Assembly: GCA_024516035.1 (NCBI GenBank)
Contig: CM044958.1
Coordinates: 8,018,771-8,082,770 of the forward strand
DNA length: 64,000 nt
From: Bactericera cockerelli
Taxonomy: Eukaryota > Arthropoda > Insecta > Hemiptera > Triozidae
Reading direction: 5' to 3'
The stretch's first letter is position 1; each line of letters starts with the position of its first letter. The notes under the pieces are model-generated. The model saw only the letters and a program-made list of their open reading frames with translations, was not told the origin of the DNA and made no database searches. The position numbers and the translations under genes are program-made. Below are positions 52,870-63,425 of this stretch, one piece after another.

Positions 52870-53092
52870 GGAGAGTTTCAACCATTTATTTATTTATAGA
52901 ACAAATTATATACAATTATTTTCTGTTTATACTGATTTCTGTTTAGACTGATTTACAAATTAAAATACAATATAATAGAAGAAAAAAATAAAGAAGAAAT
53001 AAAATAATATAAACATAATATATATATGTCCCAAGTAAAGAGCGGGGTTATTGCCTATGGCAATTTCTTCGACCCAACCATAATATCACCTA
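52870..53092 (-). repeat. Retroposon 3' end, family R
   Basis: AAGAGCGGGGTTATTGCCTA and GGCAATTTCTTCGACCCAAC at 53036-53080, with an A-rich middle to the left. Confidence 0.7.
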
Positions 53093-53349
53093 CTAGTTAG
53101 TATGTTACAGCATAATATATAAATGTACGAGTATATTGATGGGATGTTGACATTCAATTTCTTGTTCAATGTTCAATGCAAAAATTAGTTCATTTTAATA
53201 CCTACATAATAATTAATGTTCGAGGGGCTGCTTGGAAGTTATCAATTACTAAAGATTTTTTTTTTATTGCGTGTATATTTGCCAACAGTATAAACAGGGT
53301 GTAGGCTGGGGGACTCTGTAGCAAATAATAATAATTGCAACTTTACTGT

Positions 53350-53412
53350 TGCTAGATATAGTTTATCTAGCTTTATTTGGGGGTGCGGCTCCTGTTTTTG
53401 ACTTATCCGCAT
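53350..53412 (+). repeat. Short dispersed repeat with stem, copy 1
   Basis: TTGCTAGATATAGTTTATCT, AGCTTTATTTGGGGGTGCGG and TCCTGTTTTTGACTTATCCG match 56704-56762. CTAGATA.../...TATCTAG can form a stem. It may be the end of a transposon. Confidence 0.6.
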
Positions 53413-53599
53413 TGGCTTGGTTCTGGGGGCTCTTGTCAATGATTAGTCTCCTTGTAAAGACAGTGGTAGAACTGCTGAGTCATTCCTCTACTGTCTGGTT
53501 ACCATCGTTCACGATGACGCCACCCTACGATAATGATATTTGCCAACCAACATCATCGTCCTCCCTGCCTACACTAGTTGGCAAGGCGCGTTCTTCTGT

Positions 53600-54250
53600 A
53601 ATTTAATAATATAATAATTATGTAGGTTTTATAGGTAAACTCATCATTAAAATAATATCCTGCAATTTTTTTAAAAATATTTTTCTGTTATCTCGTCTTG
53701 AAAATGAAGGACTTTGAAGATTGAAGTAAATGCCACAGTGTGGACGATGCTTCCAGACGCAAAGTTCCAAATCTTTTTCATGTCAAAGTTTGCAAAAGTT
53801 TCCTGAGAAACAGCAAACATAGCGAACAGAGAAGGAGAGAGAGAGAGAGAGATACAGAAAGAGACGGAAAGAGACAATACTGATACGTACGGCCTTCCGT
53901 AGACGAAACAAATTGTTGAGATTAAAATTAGCTTTATTCTCTGCGAAGAAACTTTAGAAAACTAGTCCAATTCTGCAACAACGGCTTAAATTAAAATTAA
54001 TGCTATTCGATTTAAAGTCGCGAAAGTTATGAATAATTTTATTTGAGAAAAGTTTGAATGTAAATTGCTTTTACTTACTGTCATTGCTATTTTTAACTGG
54101 GTTAGGGACAAAGGATTTATTTTGATTTGTCTTGGACCAGTACGCGCGATTTTCCTTGGAAGTTTCCAAAGCTTAAGAGATTATAATAAGAGTTTCTTAT
54201 TGTAAATATGAGATAGAAATTCCGGTGGTAAAAGTCCCCACTGCTCGCAC
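53600..54250. other. Unassigned AT-rich stretch
   Basis: A short GA run at 53831-53876. No supported gene. Confidence 0.35.
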
Positions 54251-54254
54251 TGTT

Positions 54255-54350
54255 GGGAGATCTAACGACATAAGTCGGTGAGTAAAGCGAGCATGAGATG
54301 TTGTGATATCACAAAGGTGAATAACACAACTATGATAACTATTAATTATT
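54255..54350 (+). repeat. SINE tail, family B
   Basis: AGTAAAGCGAGCATGAGATG, GTTGTGATATCACAAAGGTG and AATAACACAACTATGATAAC. Confidence 0.65.
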
Positions 54351-54404
54351 ATTCTGCTTGTTTTATTTTCTCTAAATTAACTTAATAATAGTAATTAAAG
54401 CTTT

Positions 54405-54832
54405 TTTTTGTATTATTATGTCACAATTTTAGAAGGTATTATTATTATAGTATGCTTTATTAAGAGGACAGAGTACAATGTTAACAGTATAAAATTAAGA
54501 AAAAACAAACAAATGACAAAATAAATAAGTAAAAAAGAAAATAACACTAATGTCCTACCTAAAGGGCGGGGTTACTGCCTGTGGAAATCTCTTCCACCAA
54601 CCCTTATTGGGCTGCGCAGAATCATAGGACTTACCACTTTTAATTACAATATCTTGTATTATTTTTTTACCTATGATTCTGTCACTGGTTTTGTGTTTTT
54701 CCTCACGAGGTATGAGTGGACCCCGAACATCCAAGTACAGAGCAGAAAAATTCATACCCCGCTGGCGATCGAACCCAGGTCACCATCCGTGCAATGCCTA
54801 GCGCGCTAACTTACTCGGCCACAGTGACTATT
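54405..54832 (-). repeat. SINE family C interrupted by a family R retroposon
   Basis: GTCACAATTTTAG (left) and GCGCAGAATCATAGGACTTA (from 54614) are contiguous in the copies at 22845 and 50088. Here about 180 bp of family R separates them. The right part has TCCTCACGAGGTATGAGTGG, TGGCGATCGAACCCAGGTCA and CTAGCGCGCTAACTTACTCG. Confidence 0.75.
54436..54610 (-). repeat. Retroposon 3' end, family R, nested in a SINE
   Basis: TATTATTATTATAGTATGCT, TTTATTAAGAGGACAGAGTA, TACCTAAAGGGCGGGGTTAC and CTCTTCCACCAACCC. The ATT run at the left is the 3' end of the inserted copy. Confidence 0.75.
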
Positions 54833-55496
54833 CTCTAATTTAACTTACTTTTGTGTTTATACTAAAATTGAAGTTGTTACGATTTAAAAAAAAAAAAAAA
54901 TTGAAGAAACTCTCTTCTTTTTGTTAACGTCTGGTTCACATCAAAGTCATTTTCAAACGGTTGTTCCTTTAAGCACCATTCAATTTTCATGATTGAAAAT
55001 AAATTTCTTCTCTATTGACTTCTAAACCTCAAATCTAATAAACAAATTTACATTAAACTTGAACTCCAATGAAAACCTATTTTCTTCAAACTTCACATTC
55101 TTCTGAACAATTTTGAACTTGAAATTTAACCAAAAAGTAAAGTTTTAAAATTTACATAGTTAGATACCCAAAATAATTTAACTTTAGCAAGAGCAATCAG
55201 CTAAGAAGCATACGCCGTAAATGTATACTGCATATAAGTATACTCCGAAGGGCTACTTAATTTGAAAACTTTAGGGTACCTACCTGTTGAGTTACTGTTC
55301 CTTAGGTCTCAATTAATTTACACAAGAAAGGTAATTGAAGGAAACCTTATGAAATGACCTGGAGCGTTTACATGGCTTTCTGAGGTGATCCAATTCATTA
55401 AGGCATACTTATGATAGCCCATTAAGTGCTGTTTCAATTTCAGTATTTTGTTCAATTTTGTCAGTTCTATAAACAGGCAGGTAATGGACTTTCATT
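54833..55496. other. Unassigned AT-rich stretch
   Basis: No supported feature. Confidence 0.35.
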
Positions 55497-56005
55497 GTTA
55501 CAGACCTCTCTTTCGACCTCTTTACAAAGAGGTAGTTCGAAAGAGATAGTCAACGCCCTCTTTACAAAGAGGTAGTTCCAAAGAGATAATAATCGCCCTC
55601 TTTAGAAAGAGGTATGGCCAAAGAGATAGTAATCGCCCTCCAAAGAGGTAATTCCAAAGAGAAAGTAATCGTCCTCTTTACAAAGAGATAGTTCCAAAGA
55701 GATAGTAATCGCCCTCCAAAGAGGTAATTCCAAAGAGATAGTAATCGTCCTCTTTACAAAGAGATAGTTCCAAAGAGATAGTAATCGCCCTCTTTACAAA
55801 AAGGTAGTTCCAAAGAGATAGTAATCGTCTTCTTTACAAAGAGGTAGTTCCAAAGAGATAGTAATCGCCCTCTTTACAAAGAGGTAGTTCCAAAGAGATA
55901 GTAATCGACCCCTTTAAAAAGAGGTAGTTCCGAAGAGATAGTAATCGACCCCTTTAAAAAGAGGTAGTTCTAAAGAGATAGTAATCGCCCTTTTTACTAA
56001 GCACT
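55497..56005. repeat. 40-bp minisatellite with internal palindrome
   Basis: About 12-13 copies of CAAAGAGATAGTAATCGCCC plus TCTTTACAAAGAGGTAGTTC. Each unit holds the inverted repeat CCTCTTTACAAAGAGG. Two copies lack about 12 bp (CGCCCTCCAAAGAGG at 55636 and 55709). Confidence 0.93.
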
Positions 56006-56282
56006 TTCATCAAAGAAATTTCAAGACTCAGACGTTACATGTCTAAACGTGTCTCATATGGACGATGTCGGAATGTCGGGCTATAAAACAGAAGAGCATT
56101 GGTCTTAGGTCGTAAAAAATGTCATGTTAGTTTTTACGATATGGAGTCTGGACACAAAAAAAAATACTTTGTGCGTTTTTTTCTGAGTGATGTGATGCTG
56201 TCAAATTAGCTTCCTTAAAAGTCTCTTATTTTGGATTGCTATTGTGTTATTTTGAAGAGTTTGTATGTTAGTTCCTTTTTTT

Positions 56283-56375
56283 TAGTGGACTGGTGGTTAA
56301 ATGGTCAGTAAAGTCTGTTAATCAAGAAAGCGCAGGGATTGGTTTGAATCTCACTTAGTAAATTATTTTTGCCTC
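56283..56375 (+). repeat. Degenerate tRNA-like SINE head, family A
   Basis: GTGGACTGGTGGTTAAATGG and GATTGGTTTGAATCTCACTT resemble the family A head. It is separated from the tail at 56450. Confidence 0.5.
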
Positions 56376-56449
56376 ATCCTGACAGTTGAAATCAAACCTA
56401 TGTCGTGATATAGGTTTTTGTAGTTTGTAGGGTCATGGTTTAAATTTGT

Positions 56450-56585
56450 AGGGTCAATGCATGAATTTTTCCTCATTAAATTGAGTTCGTGACCAACTAA
56501 TAATAAGGCTCTGACAGTTAGGTGGTGGTAAATACTTTAAGCATTAACTTCGCCTGGTGATTACCTTCCACTAAAGAGTATTATT
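56450..56585 (+). repeat. tRNA-derived SINE, family A, tail
   Basis: CATGAATTTTTCCTCATTAA, AGGCTCTGACAGTTAGGTGG, CTTCGCCTGGTGATTACCTT and CCACTAAAGAGTATTATT. Confidence 0.75.
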
Positions 56586-56699
56586 TTTTTTATTTAGGAT
56601 AAATAACATATTCACAACTTCAGTTGTAGTTTTATTTTAAAGTATTATTATTATCATTACTACCTCTGTAGCATATATACTATGTATATAAGCGTTTTG

Positions 56700-56765
56700 A
56701 TGTTGCTAGATTTTAGTCTAGCTTAAATTTCGGGGCGCGGCACCTGTCGAGACTTATCCGCTTAT
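56700..56765 (+). repeat. Short dispersed repeat with stem, copy 2
   Basis: TTGCTAGATTTTAGTCTAGC, TTCGGGGCGCGGCACCTGTC and GAGACTTATCCGCTTATTAT match 53350-53412. Confidence 0.6.
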
Positions 56766-57225
56766 TATTACTACCTACTATTTCTTGTTTTCCTCTATTC
56801 TCCACATTATTTTTCATAGTACTCTTCACTGTCCCACTCATTCCTCTTACATGAGGCGAATATTTTGGGAACTCCTTTCTCCCAACATGTGCTGTTTGGC
56901 CAAGTTGAATTATGGAAAGTTTCTTGTGAGATACTTTCGTGTGTGCTGTGTTTGGAATCCATTTAAGTTTCATTTTCTCCATGAATGCGTGTATTATGTG
57001 CTATTTGTACCCAAAGACGTATTGAATACTTCTGTGTGTATTGAATAAATTTTGGAATTTGTCCTTTCTTCAAAAAATCCTACGTGACTCGTACTGTGTA
57101 AAAACTAATAAGAAAGGGGTTTTTTTTAAATAAAAGTATTCGAAATAAAAAAACCCAACAAATATTAAAGTTATCCTTGAGGAATACATGCACACATGAA
57201 TATCAGAACATATTATATTATCTGG
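56766..57225. other. Unassigned stretch
   Basis: Open frames of under 90 codons on both strands; no domain recognised. Confidence 0.35.
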
Positions 57226-57229
57226 GTAC

Positions 57230-57350
57230 CTACAGTTGCGGGTTCGAATCCCGGCCGGAGCGGAAATTTTCCGTTTTCTGAATGGCATGGATGTAAAGGT
57301 AAACTGCCCTGAAGTTGCAAAAGGGGTTCCGGGGCACAATTACCTTTTCA
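57230..57350 (+). repeat. tRNA-like SINE fragment
   Basis: GTTGCGGGTTCGAATCCCGG, then CCGGAGCGGAA, is a strong B-box. It is followed by TGCCCTGAAGTTGCAAAAGG. The A-box half is not recognised, and no tRNA fold closes. Confidence 0.5.
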
Positions 57351-57576
57351 ATAAGGAAAAAAAAAAAGTTTCCATTAGGTGATTAGGTCGTAAATTTAGT
57401 GTGTTTTGTGTTGGGGTTTTAATATTGAATCTTCGCTGGGACACCTTTTTCTTTGCTTTTCCCACGTTCTTGGGGGTAGATAGGGTATCTAAAGGCTGAA
57501 CATTGTGAAGCGTATATTATATCCAAAAAGGTCAAAATTACAAAAGAAAATACATACGAACTAGGTTTACACGCTC

Positions 57577-57578
<2 letters not shown>

Positions 57579-57626
<48 letters not shown>
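57579..57626. repeat. Homopolymer T run, about 48 bp
   Basis: Uninterrupted T from about 57579 to 57626, followed by GGCGTTGCAAAAGTAGCGG. It may be the reverse of a retroposon poly-A tail, but the adjoining body matches no family here. Run length is assembly-sensitive. Confidence 0.8.
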
Positions 57627-57627
<1 letters not shown>

Positions 57628-57960
57628 GCGTTGCAAAAGTAGCGGTCTGCTTGATGAAAATATTTTATGTATGTACAAAGTAATGTAGGTTGCTTTGTGT
57701 TATATCACGGATCTTATACATATAGGAATGTGGCTAATTAGTATGTCTAGAATTATGTACTATGGATAATGTACCCATATTGTGTAGGTATTGCAGGTCC
57801 TTTGTGGAATTATTACAAACCGAGTGCCTTCTTGTTAGGTTGTTAAGCCTAGGGACTAACTTCATTCATGTTTCATGTCGTGTTGACTGTATGAGTTCCG
57901 TTCTTTGTCAATATAAACATCAACACAAATAATTTTGCCGATAGACTTTAATTTTGATGC
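57627..57960. other. Unassigned stretch
   Basis: No supported frame or repeat; it may belong to the retroposon end that follows. Confidence 0.35.
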
Positions 57961-58112
57961 TTGAAAAGGTGTATGCCGTTGAACTAGGAAGAGAATGCCG
58001 TTGGCATTAGCACCGCCCTTGATCAAGTTTTGTTTTGTTAATTTTAATTTCTATGTATGTTAATATTCTATGTTATTTGTAAATAAACCTTGATCCAACA
58101 TGTTTTAATAAT
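57961..58112 (+). repeat. Retroposon 3' end, family R-like
   Basis: AGAGAATGCCGTTGGCATTA, GCACCGCCCTTGATC, then T-rich sequence to TGTAAATAAACCTTGATCC with a poly-A signal and ATAATAATAA. A diverged relative of 8150-8335. Confidence 0.6.
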
Positions 58113-58235
58113 AATAAATCACTTTCGTAATGTCACACCAACTCAAACTCGCTTTACTAAAGCACCGTCCTCCAGGTTACAAGTCCGCCGCCTTATCAAT
58201 GAAGCTACTGAGGTCGGTAGGACACAGCAGTTTGT
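58113..58235 (-). repeat. tRNA-derived SINE, family B
   Basis: AATCACTTTCGTAATGTCAC, AACTCAAACTCGCTTTACTA, CCTCCAGGTTACAAGTCCGC and GAAGCTACTGAGGTCGGTAG. Confidence 0.7.
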
Positions 58236-59014
58236 GCCATTATTTGTGTATGTCAAACAATGAGATTTTTTTTACTATTTCATACATATTTTGGTCTCTA
58301 CTGGTAGATTTCATAATTTAAACTACAAATTAAATTTTAAAAAATAACAACCCTTTAACCATTCGACTACCAAAGCACTTTATTGGTGACTGAGTCTTTC
58401 GGTCCCAAACGCATGATTTTCCCAAGAGAAACACTGTTGATTTTAAAACTCTAATATATTTTGTAATGAGTAATCTGAACAGAGATTGATTTGTTTACAA
58501 AAAAGCCCAGAGGCGAAGCAACAAAGTTCACTATAAAAATTATATTTAACTATTTAATAGAAAAATTCTTTGTTCTCAAACAGAAAAGTTTGAATCTCTA
58601 ACATTAGAGATTTTGTTACAAAGTAGATGTTCTAGATCTGGAATGATAAAAGATAAAATCCCTTCCGATTCCAGTAAAACCCCCCCTTTAAACCTCCAAT
58701 ACTGTCAATATGTTTGTGTGCTACATATAAAAGATTTGTTCTGTGAAATGTGATAAACAATAAACGAATAAATTCTTGGGTTAAAAAATGTGATTGTCTT
58801 TTCTGTGGCCAAGAATTGCAATAAACTTGGAATGGCACTGTGGCAAAAAAAAGCAATGTTCAACATTCCTGACATTATTGAGGATCGAATTTATTCTATT
58901 CAATAATAAAAGTATTTTTTTTTAAAGTATGTCTAGCATAGTATTTCTTGAATATTTTTCTTCTGGATCATCACGAACGCACCGGAAGCTGTAACTATTT
59001 TCTTAATAAAAAAT
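58236..59014. other. Unassigned AT-rich stretch
   Basis: AATCTCTAACATTAGAGATT at 58594 is a hairpin that resembles, weakly, the AATTTCTAATATTAGAAAT family. Nothing else. Confidence 0.35.
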
Positions 59015-59100
59015 TTTCATTGGCTCTGGCGTTCGATCCCGGGACCTTTCGTATGGCAAGCGAGTATCTTAGCTCTGAGCTTATCTTGTCTGTCTTCCAA
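59015..59100 (-). repeat. tRNA-like SINE head, family G-like
   Basis: GGCGTTCGATCCCGGGACCT and GCAAGCGAGTATCTTAGCTC, then TGAGCT, in reverse orientation. Confidence 0.5.
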
Positions 59101-59431
59101 AATGTCTAGCTTGTCTGTCTCTCTTCAATTTTTGTTTCTGCTGAATAGTTTTTTGCCATGACTGAGACTCGATTCCCAGCCTCCTGTTCGGAATGCTATT
59201 TAACGAGAACGACTCAAAGTAATTTTAATCTATAAGTTATTTGAATTTAAGTAAAATAAATCAAGGTGTCTAGACAGGGAATCCAAGTTAATTTGAATAA
59301 AAAATGCGGACTCAGAAACAAACCTTTGCGAATATGATCCTATTTCTCGGTAAAAAAATTGAGTTTCCTTGAAATCGCATTTTTTTACCTTCTGGCAATG
59401 GAACGTCTTTACCCTCATATACATTTTTCTC

Positions 59432-59451
59432 TCGTCCTAACTCTCTATTTC

Positions 59452-59515
<64 letters not shown>

Positions 59516-59518
59516 GCT
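59432..59518. repeat. CT microsatellite
   Basis: About 80 bp of nearly pure CT repeats. Confidence 0.92.
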
Positions 59519-59955
59519 TTTTCTGTCCTTTATTTTTCATAAAATAAAAAAAATGAAGAAAATAAGGAAAAAACATTTCCTGCCAGAAAAATATTCTCGG
59601 GCCTTCATAAGAGCAATAAAAATTGAAAATGAAATTGAATTATTCCGGCAGGCAGAGAGCAAGAGAGGCACGGATAAGTCAAGGGCGGAAATGAGAAAGA
59701 CAGGCCATTTTGTATAAAGACATGGACCGTTATTTTAGAATATTAGATTATCAAGGTTTTAGGGCCGAATTAAAAAATAGGATTACTAAGGGCCGTATTG
59801 TGAAACAGAATTTAATATCTAGTCTTGTTAATCGAAGCCACTATCTCTTAACAGCTAATATGAATGTGAATCCGCAGTGATTCTAGATTTTTAAAAAGAT
59901 CCTGAATTGGTATTTTTTTTGGTGGATATCAGACCTAAAAATAATTTAGGTCTCA
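59519..59955. other. Unassigned AT-rich stretch
   Basis: No supported feature. Confidence 0.35.
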
Positions 59956-59959
59956 AACC

Positions 59960-60085
59960 GAACTCGGTAGCCTCATCGATAAGGCGGTGGTTCAAGTCTC
60001 GCTTTCAGCATAGATTTGGTAAAGCGAGTTCGAGTGGTTGTGATATCACGAAAGTGATATACACAAATATGATAACTTACTGAAA
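59960..60085 (+). repeat. tRNA-derived SINE, family B
   Basis: AACTCGGTAGCCTCATCGAT, AAGGCGGTGGTTCAAGTCTC, TTTGGTAAAGCGAGTTCGAG and GATATCACGAAAGTGATATA. About 20 bp around the anticodon-arm equivalent are missing. Confidence 0.75.
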
Positions 60086-60270
60086 CCGATTAACCCTTAT
60101 CTTGGCAATGTGTATATTTGGATACCATCAGTTTTTTTTTACTCTATTGGCCAAAAATTAATCCTAAAGCATTTTTTTCTTCCACAGAACATTTAAAATT
60201 ATTTCAATTTTTAAACGCTTTATTTAAAGTGGCAGGATGGAGCTCTTCCATCCAATAATCATCCTTCCAT

Positions 60271-61145
60271 CCAACCATCCAATAATAAATTAAAAATTGA
60301 AATTATCTGCCAAGATAAGGGTTGGTAGAAGAATGTTAAAAAAAAAAAATGTTTCAAAATGTTAAAGTTTGTCAGTACTGTGTCTCACGGCAAGCATCAC
60401 AGTGATGTCAGTTTGTAGTAAATATATTTACTATTTCTCTCTCCTCTCAAATGCTATTCATTTTTCTACGGAAATCAATTTTTTTAGTGGCAACTTTTAA
60501 TCCCCTCCTACAGAGAAACCGAATTTTGGTCATTGTTAATTCGTGAATACTAAATTAGCATCCCAATTGAAACATTTACTAGCCCTTCTTGCGTAGCATG
60601 AATAGGGCGTTCCCATTGGCACTCTTCTTATGCTTCTTCAGATTTCAAATTATGCTAATTTGTAACGGTTTCCGCTGCTAAAGGCCCTGTGAAATTTTAA
60701 TTGAGGTTTCACGATCACGAATAAAATTGCGATTTCCACGGCAAAAAAAAAAAAAAAAAACAGATTTTGTCGAATTTTCTCTACCTCATGAAATAGGACA
60801 TGAAAATCTATATTGATTAAAAATTAATATGTATAGTTTTTTAAGGATTTTGTCTCAATATAGTAGATGTTATTCTCTGTTCTATTTAGTTTTATTAAAT
60901 ATAAAAACTTGTCCCAGGGACCGTCCTTCCGGAAAGGAATCGAGGATGCACGAAGCATTTCCTCTTTTTTTTAAAGTTTTAAGTTTGTTATTATTGTGTA
61001 TTCAACTATCAAGAATTTTTACCCTCCCTATTCATGACACTAACAAACCTGCCACCCACCTCAACTATACTGCCTTGGGCCAGGAATAGCCAAAACCTTG
61101 AATACTCTTCCGTGTCACCCACTATCTCTTGACCACTCTGCACAT
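60271..61145. other. Mostly unassigned stretch
   Basis: TAAACGCTTTATTTAAAGTG and GAGCTCTTCCATCCAATAAT just before (60212-60258) look like a short family R-like end. A poly-A run lies at 60743-60760. No gene is seen. Confidence 0.4.
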
Positions 61146-61149
61146 TCCA

Positions 61150-61335
61150 CTTCAGCGATCTTACGAGAACTGTATTCCATTCCAAAACACTCTCCACTCT
61201 CAAAATCCTCAAATCTCCGTTTCAACAGTCACACGACGCACTCTGATTGATTCAGAGAGCGTTTAGTGACGGTTAAAAGGGAGATTTGGAGATCATAAGA
61301 GTGGAAAGTTTTCAGGAACAGTGTAATGGTGTCCA
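61150..61335. repeat. Imperfect palindrome, about 185 bp
   Basis: CTCCACTCTCAAAATCCTCA, then AATCTCCGTTT, pairs with GAGATTTGGAGATCATAAGA and GTGGAAAG. The centre CACTCTGATTGATTCAGAGAG folds tightly (shown in part: TCTGATTGATTCAGA). It may be a decayed foldback/MITE. Confidence 0.7.
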
Positions 61336-61784
61336 TTTTTTACGAAGCATCAAGGTTGGCTAAAGAGACAATATTTTTTGCCCAGGAATATTCTTCAAAT
61401 TTTATCAGGGAACTCTCTTTAAAAAATCAACTCTTAATGAAAAAAAAAGTCCGCTTTCGAATAAATGAGAGAAAGTAGAAAAAGAAAGAACGAAAAATTA
61501 AATGAAGCGATCAGGAGTCTGCAATTCTAGATTTTTTGTTTTAAAAAATGCAAATGAAAGCTGCAAAACTTGTGCGAATTAATTTTTCTCATGATCTGTT
61601 CGTTAGCGTTAATGACTGTAGTGCAAAAACAATTATCATCGAGGGACACAGAGACTGATGTCTGAGAAAAAAATTGTAAAACTAAAAAATTATGAACAAG
61701 GGAAGGGTAAAAGTAAAGTGGCAGAGAATGCCATAAGCTTTTATTTAGCCCCGCTGGTTTAAAAAACAAAAAAAAAGAATCATT
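61336..61784. other. Unassigned stretch
   Basis: AAGTGGCAGAGAATGCCATA at 61718 is a family R-like end. Nothing else. Confidence 0.4.
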
Positions 61785-62080
61785 TAATTACATTTAATTT
61801 TGACTTTAACTATTTTTCATAATTTTTCGCCCATTAAATGAGTTTTAAAAAAGAACTTGATGTCAAGCCTTGGATTTCAAACGATAAATTACATTTATAT
61901 ATGTTTTATTTTGACTTTAACTATTTTTCTTAATTTTGCCCCATTAAATGATTTTAAAAAAAAGCTTCATGTGGAGTTAGCCTGGGATTCCAAACAATAC
62001 TCGTAAATTACATTTAAACATACGTAGTTGTTTTCATTTATACTTTAATTTTTTTTAGTTTTTTTTTCCTCGTTAAAAAG
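61785..62080. repeat. About 115-bp tandem repeat, three degenerate copies
   Basis: TTTTGACTTTAACTATTTTT and CCCATTAAATGA recur near 61797 and 61909. A third, weaker copy lies at about 62035 (TATACTTTAATTTTTTTTAG, CTCGTTAAAAAGG). Confidence 0.7.
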
Positions 62081-62335
62081 GTAGGTATTTTATTTTTAAA
62101 AGCAAGAATTTGAAGATTAGTAATCCTCGGATTTAAAACAACAGCAAAAAATGAAAATTATATATAATTTGTTTAATAATGAATTTAATGACATTAAAGA
62201 AAGAACCCATCCATTTTTTGAGGACTTTTAGTACCGGTTGAAAAATAACAAAACATTACAATTTTATTTTGTTTAATTAAACACTATTTTTTTAACTTCG
62301 TACATTGTGTTTAAAAACAGAGATTCCTTATTTTC

Positions 62336-62357
62336 TTTCTCCTTCTTCTCTCTCTCT

Positions 62358-62417
<60 letters not shown>

Positions 62418-62560
62418 CTCTCTCTCTCTCTCTCTCATCTCTCTCCTCTCTATCTCTCACCTCTCTCTTTCTCTCTTTTTCCGGATTCCTTTATCCTCCA
62501 CTGCTTCATCTCCGGAGCTCAACATACACACACACACACACACACACACAGACACCACAA
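62336..62560. repeat. CT and CA microsatellites
   Basis: CT repeats to about 62480 with GTC interruptions, then a CA run at 62525-62551. Confidence 0.92.
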
Positions 62561-62794
62561 GACAGTATCTTTAGCAACATCTTTCATCCTAGCAAGTTGA
62601 ATTCCAACATCTCCATTTCCCACTTCAACAACTTTATCAATTTATATTTTGACAAGTTTTTATATTAAAAAATTTCCTATTTGTAGTTTCTCTCGGTGTG
62701 TTTTTTGTTTCATGAACTTTGCTTCTGAGAGTATTGTCAGTTTGACAACTTTTTTTCAATGTGGTTTTTTTGTATTTCGAACTTTTCGTTTACC

Positions 62795-62848
62795 GTCGGG
62801 ATATGACTGACCATGCACTTGAAGGCGACGTTAAAGTTAAAAAAAATC
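62795..62848 (+). repeat. 5S-SINE/F tail fragment
   Basis: CCGTCGGGATATGACTGACC, TGCACTTGAAGGCGACGTTA, then A-rich sequence. Confidence 0.65.
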
Positions 62849-62869
62849 GAACTTTTTTGCTGCCTATTT

Positions 62870-63018
62870 GGTTCTCTAAGTGTGGGTAAGGTGGCAGACT
62901 TGTAACCTAGAGGTCGGTGGTTCAAGTCTCGGATTCAGCGAAGATTTAGTAAAGCGAGTTTGAGTGTTTGTGATATCACCACAGTGATGAACACAAATAA
63001 TATATGATAACTTTTCTT
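62870..63018 (+). repeat. tRNA-derived SINE, family B
   Basis: AAGGTGGCAGACTTGTAACC, GGTCGGTGGTTCAAGTCTCG, ATTTAGTAAAGCGAGTTTGA and GTGATATCACCACAGTGATG. Confidence 0.8.
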
Positions 63019-63099
63019 TGGGTGTGGAAAGAGGTATAGAAAGTGGTTGTGAAGGTTTTTGTGTGATTGCTGTAGGTAATCATTATTTGTCTTCATTAA

Positions 63100-63192
63100 A
63101 AACCAGCCTTACTAAAAATTACCATGCTTGGTTCTCGAACCAGCGACCTCCAGCTTACGAGTCCGCCACCCTAACAATCTAGCTACTGGGGA
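63100..63192 (-). repeat. tRNA-like SINE head, family B-like
   Basis: TTCTCGAACCAGCGACCTCC, AGCTTACGAGTCCGCCACCC and ATCTAGCTACTGGGGAC in reverse orientation. Confidence 0.65.
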
Positions 63193-63279
63193 CATGTCAA
63201 TTTCTAGTACTTCTTACAACAAACTTCCAAACATTTACCTAATAGGTAATACTTATTGGATTGAAAAGTTTAAAAAAAA

Positions 63280-63425
63280 TATCATATTTGTGTTAATCAC
63301 TTTCGTAATGTCATAACTACTCAAACTCGCTTTACTAAATCTACGCTGAAACCGGGACTTGAACCAGCGATCTCCAGGTTACAAGTCCCCCGCCTTATCG
63401 ATCAAGCTACTGAGGTCGGTTAAGT
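63280..63425 (-). repeat. tRNA-derived SINE, family B
   Basis: TCATATTTGTGTTAATCACT, CTCAAACTCGCTTTACTAAA, ACCGGGACTTGAACCAGCGA and CTTATCGATCAAGCTACTGA. The best-preserved full-length member of the family in this window. Confidence 0.85.

Noticed and set aside
53349..53606. Small membrane-protein-like frame of 85 codons
   Set aside because: Its first third lies in a dispersed repeat also at 56700; no signal supports expression.
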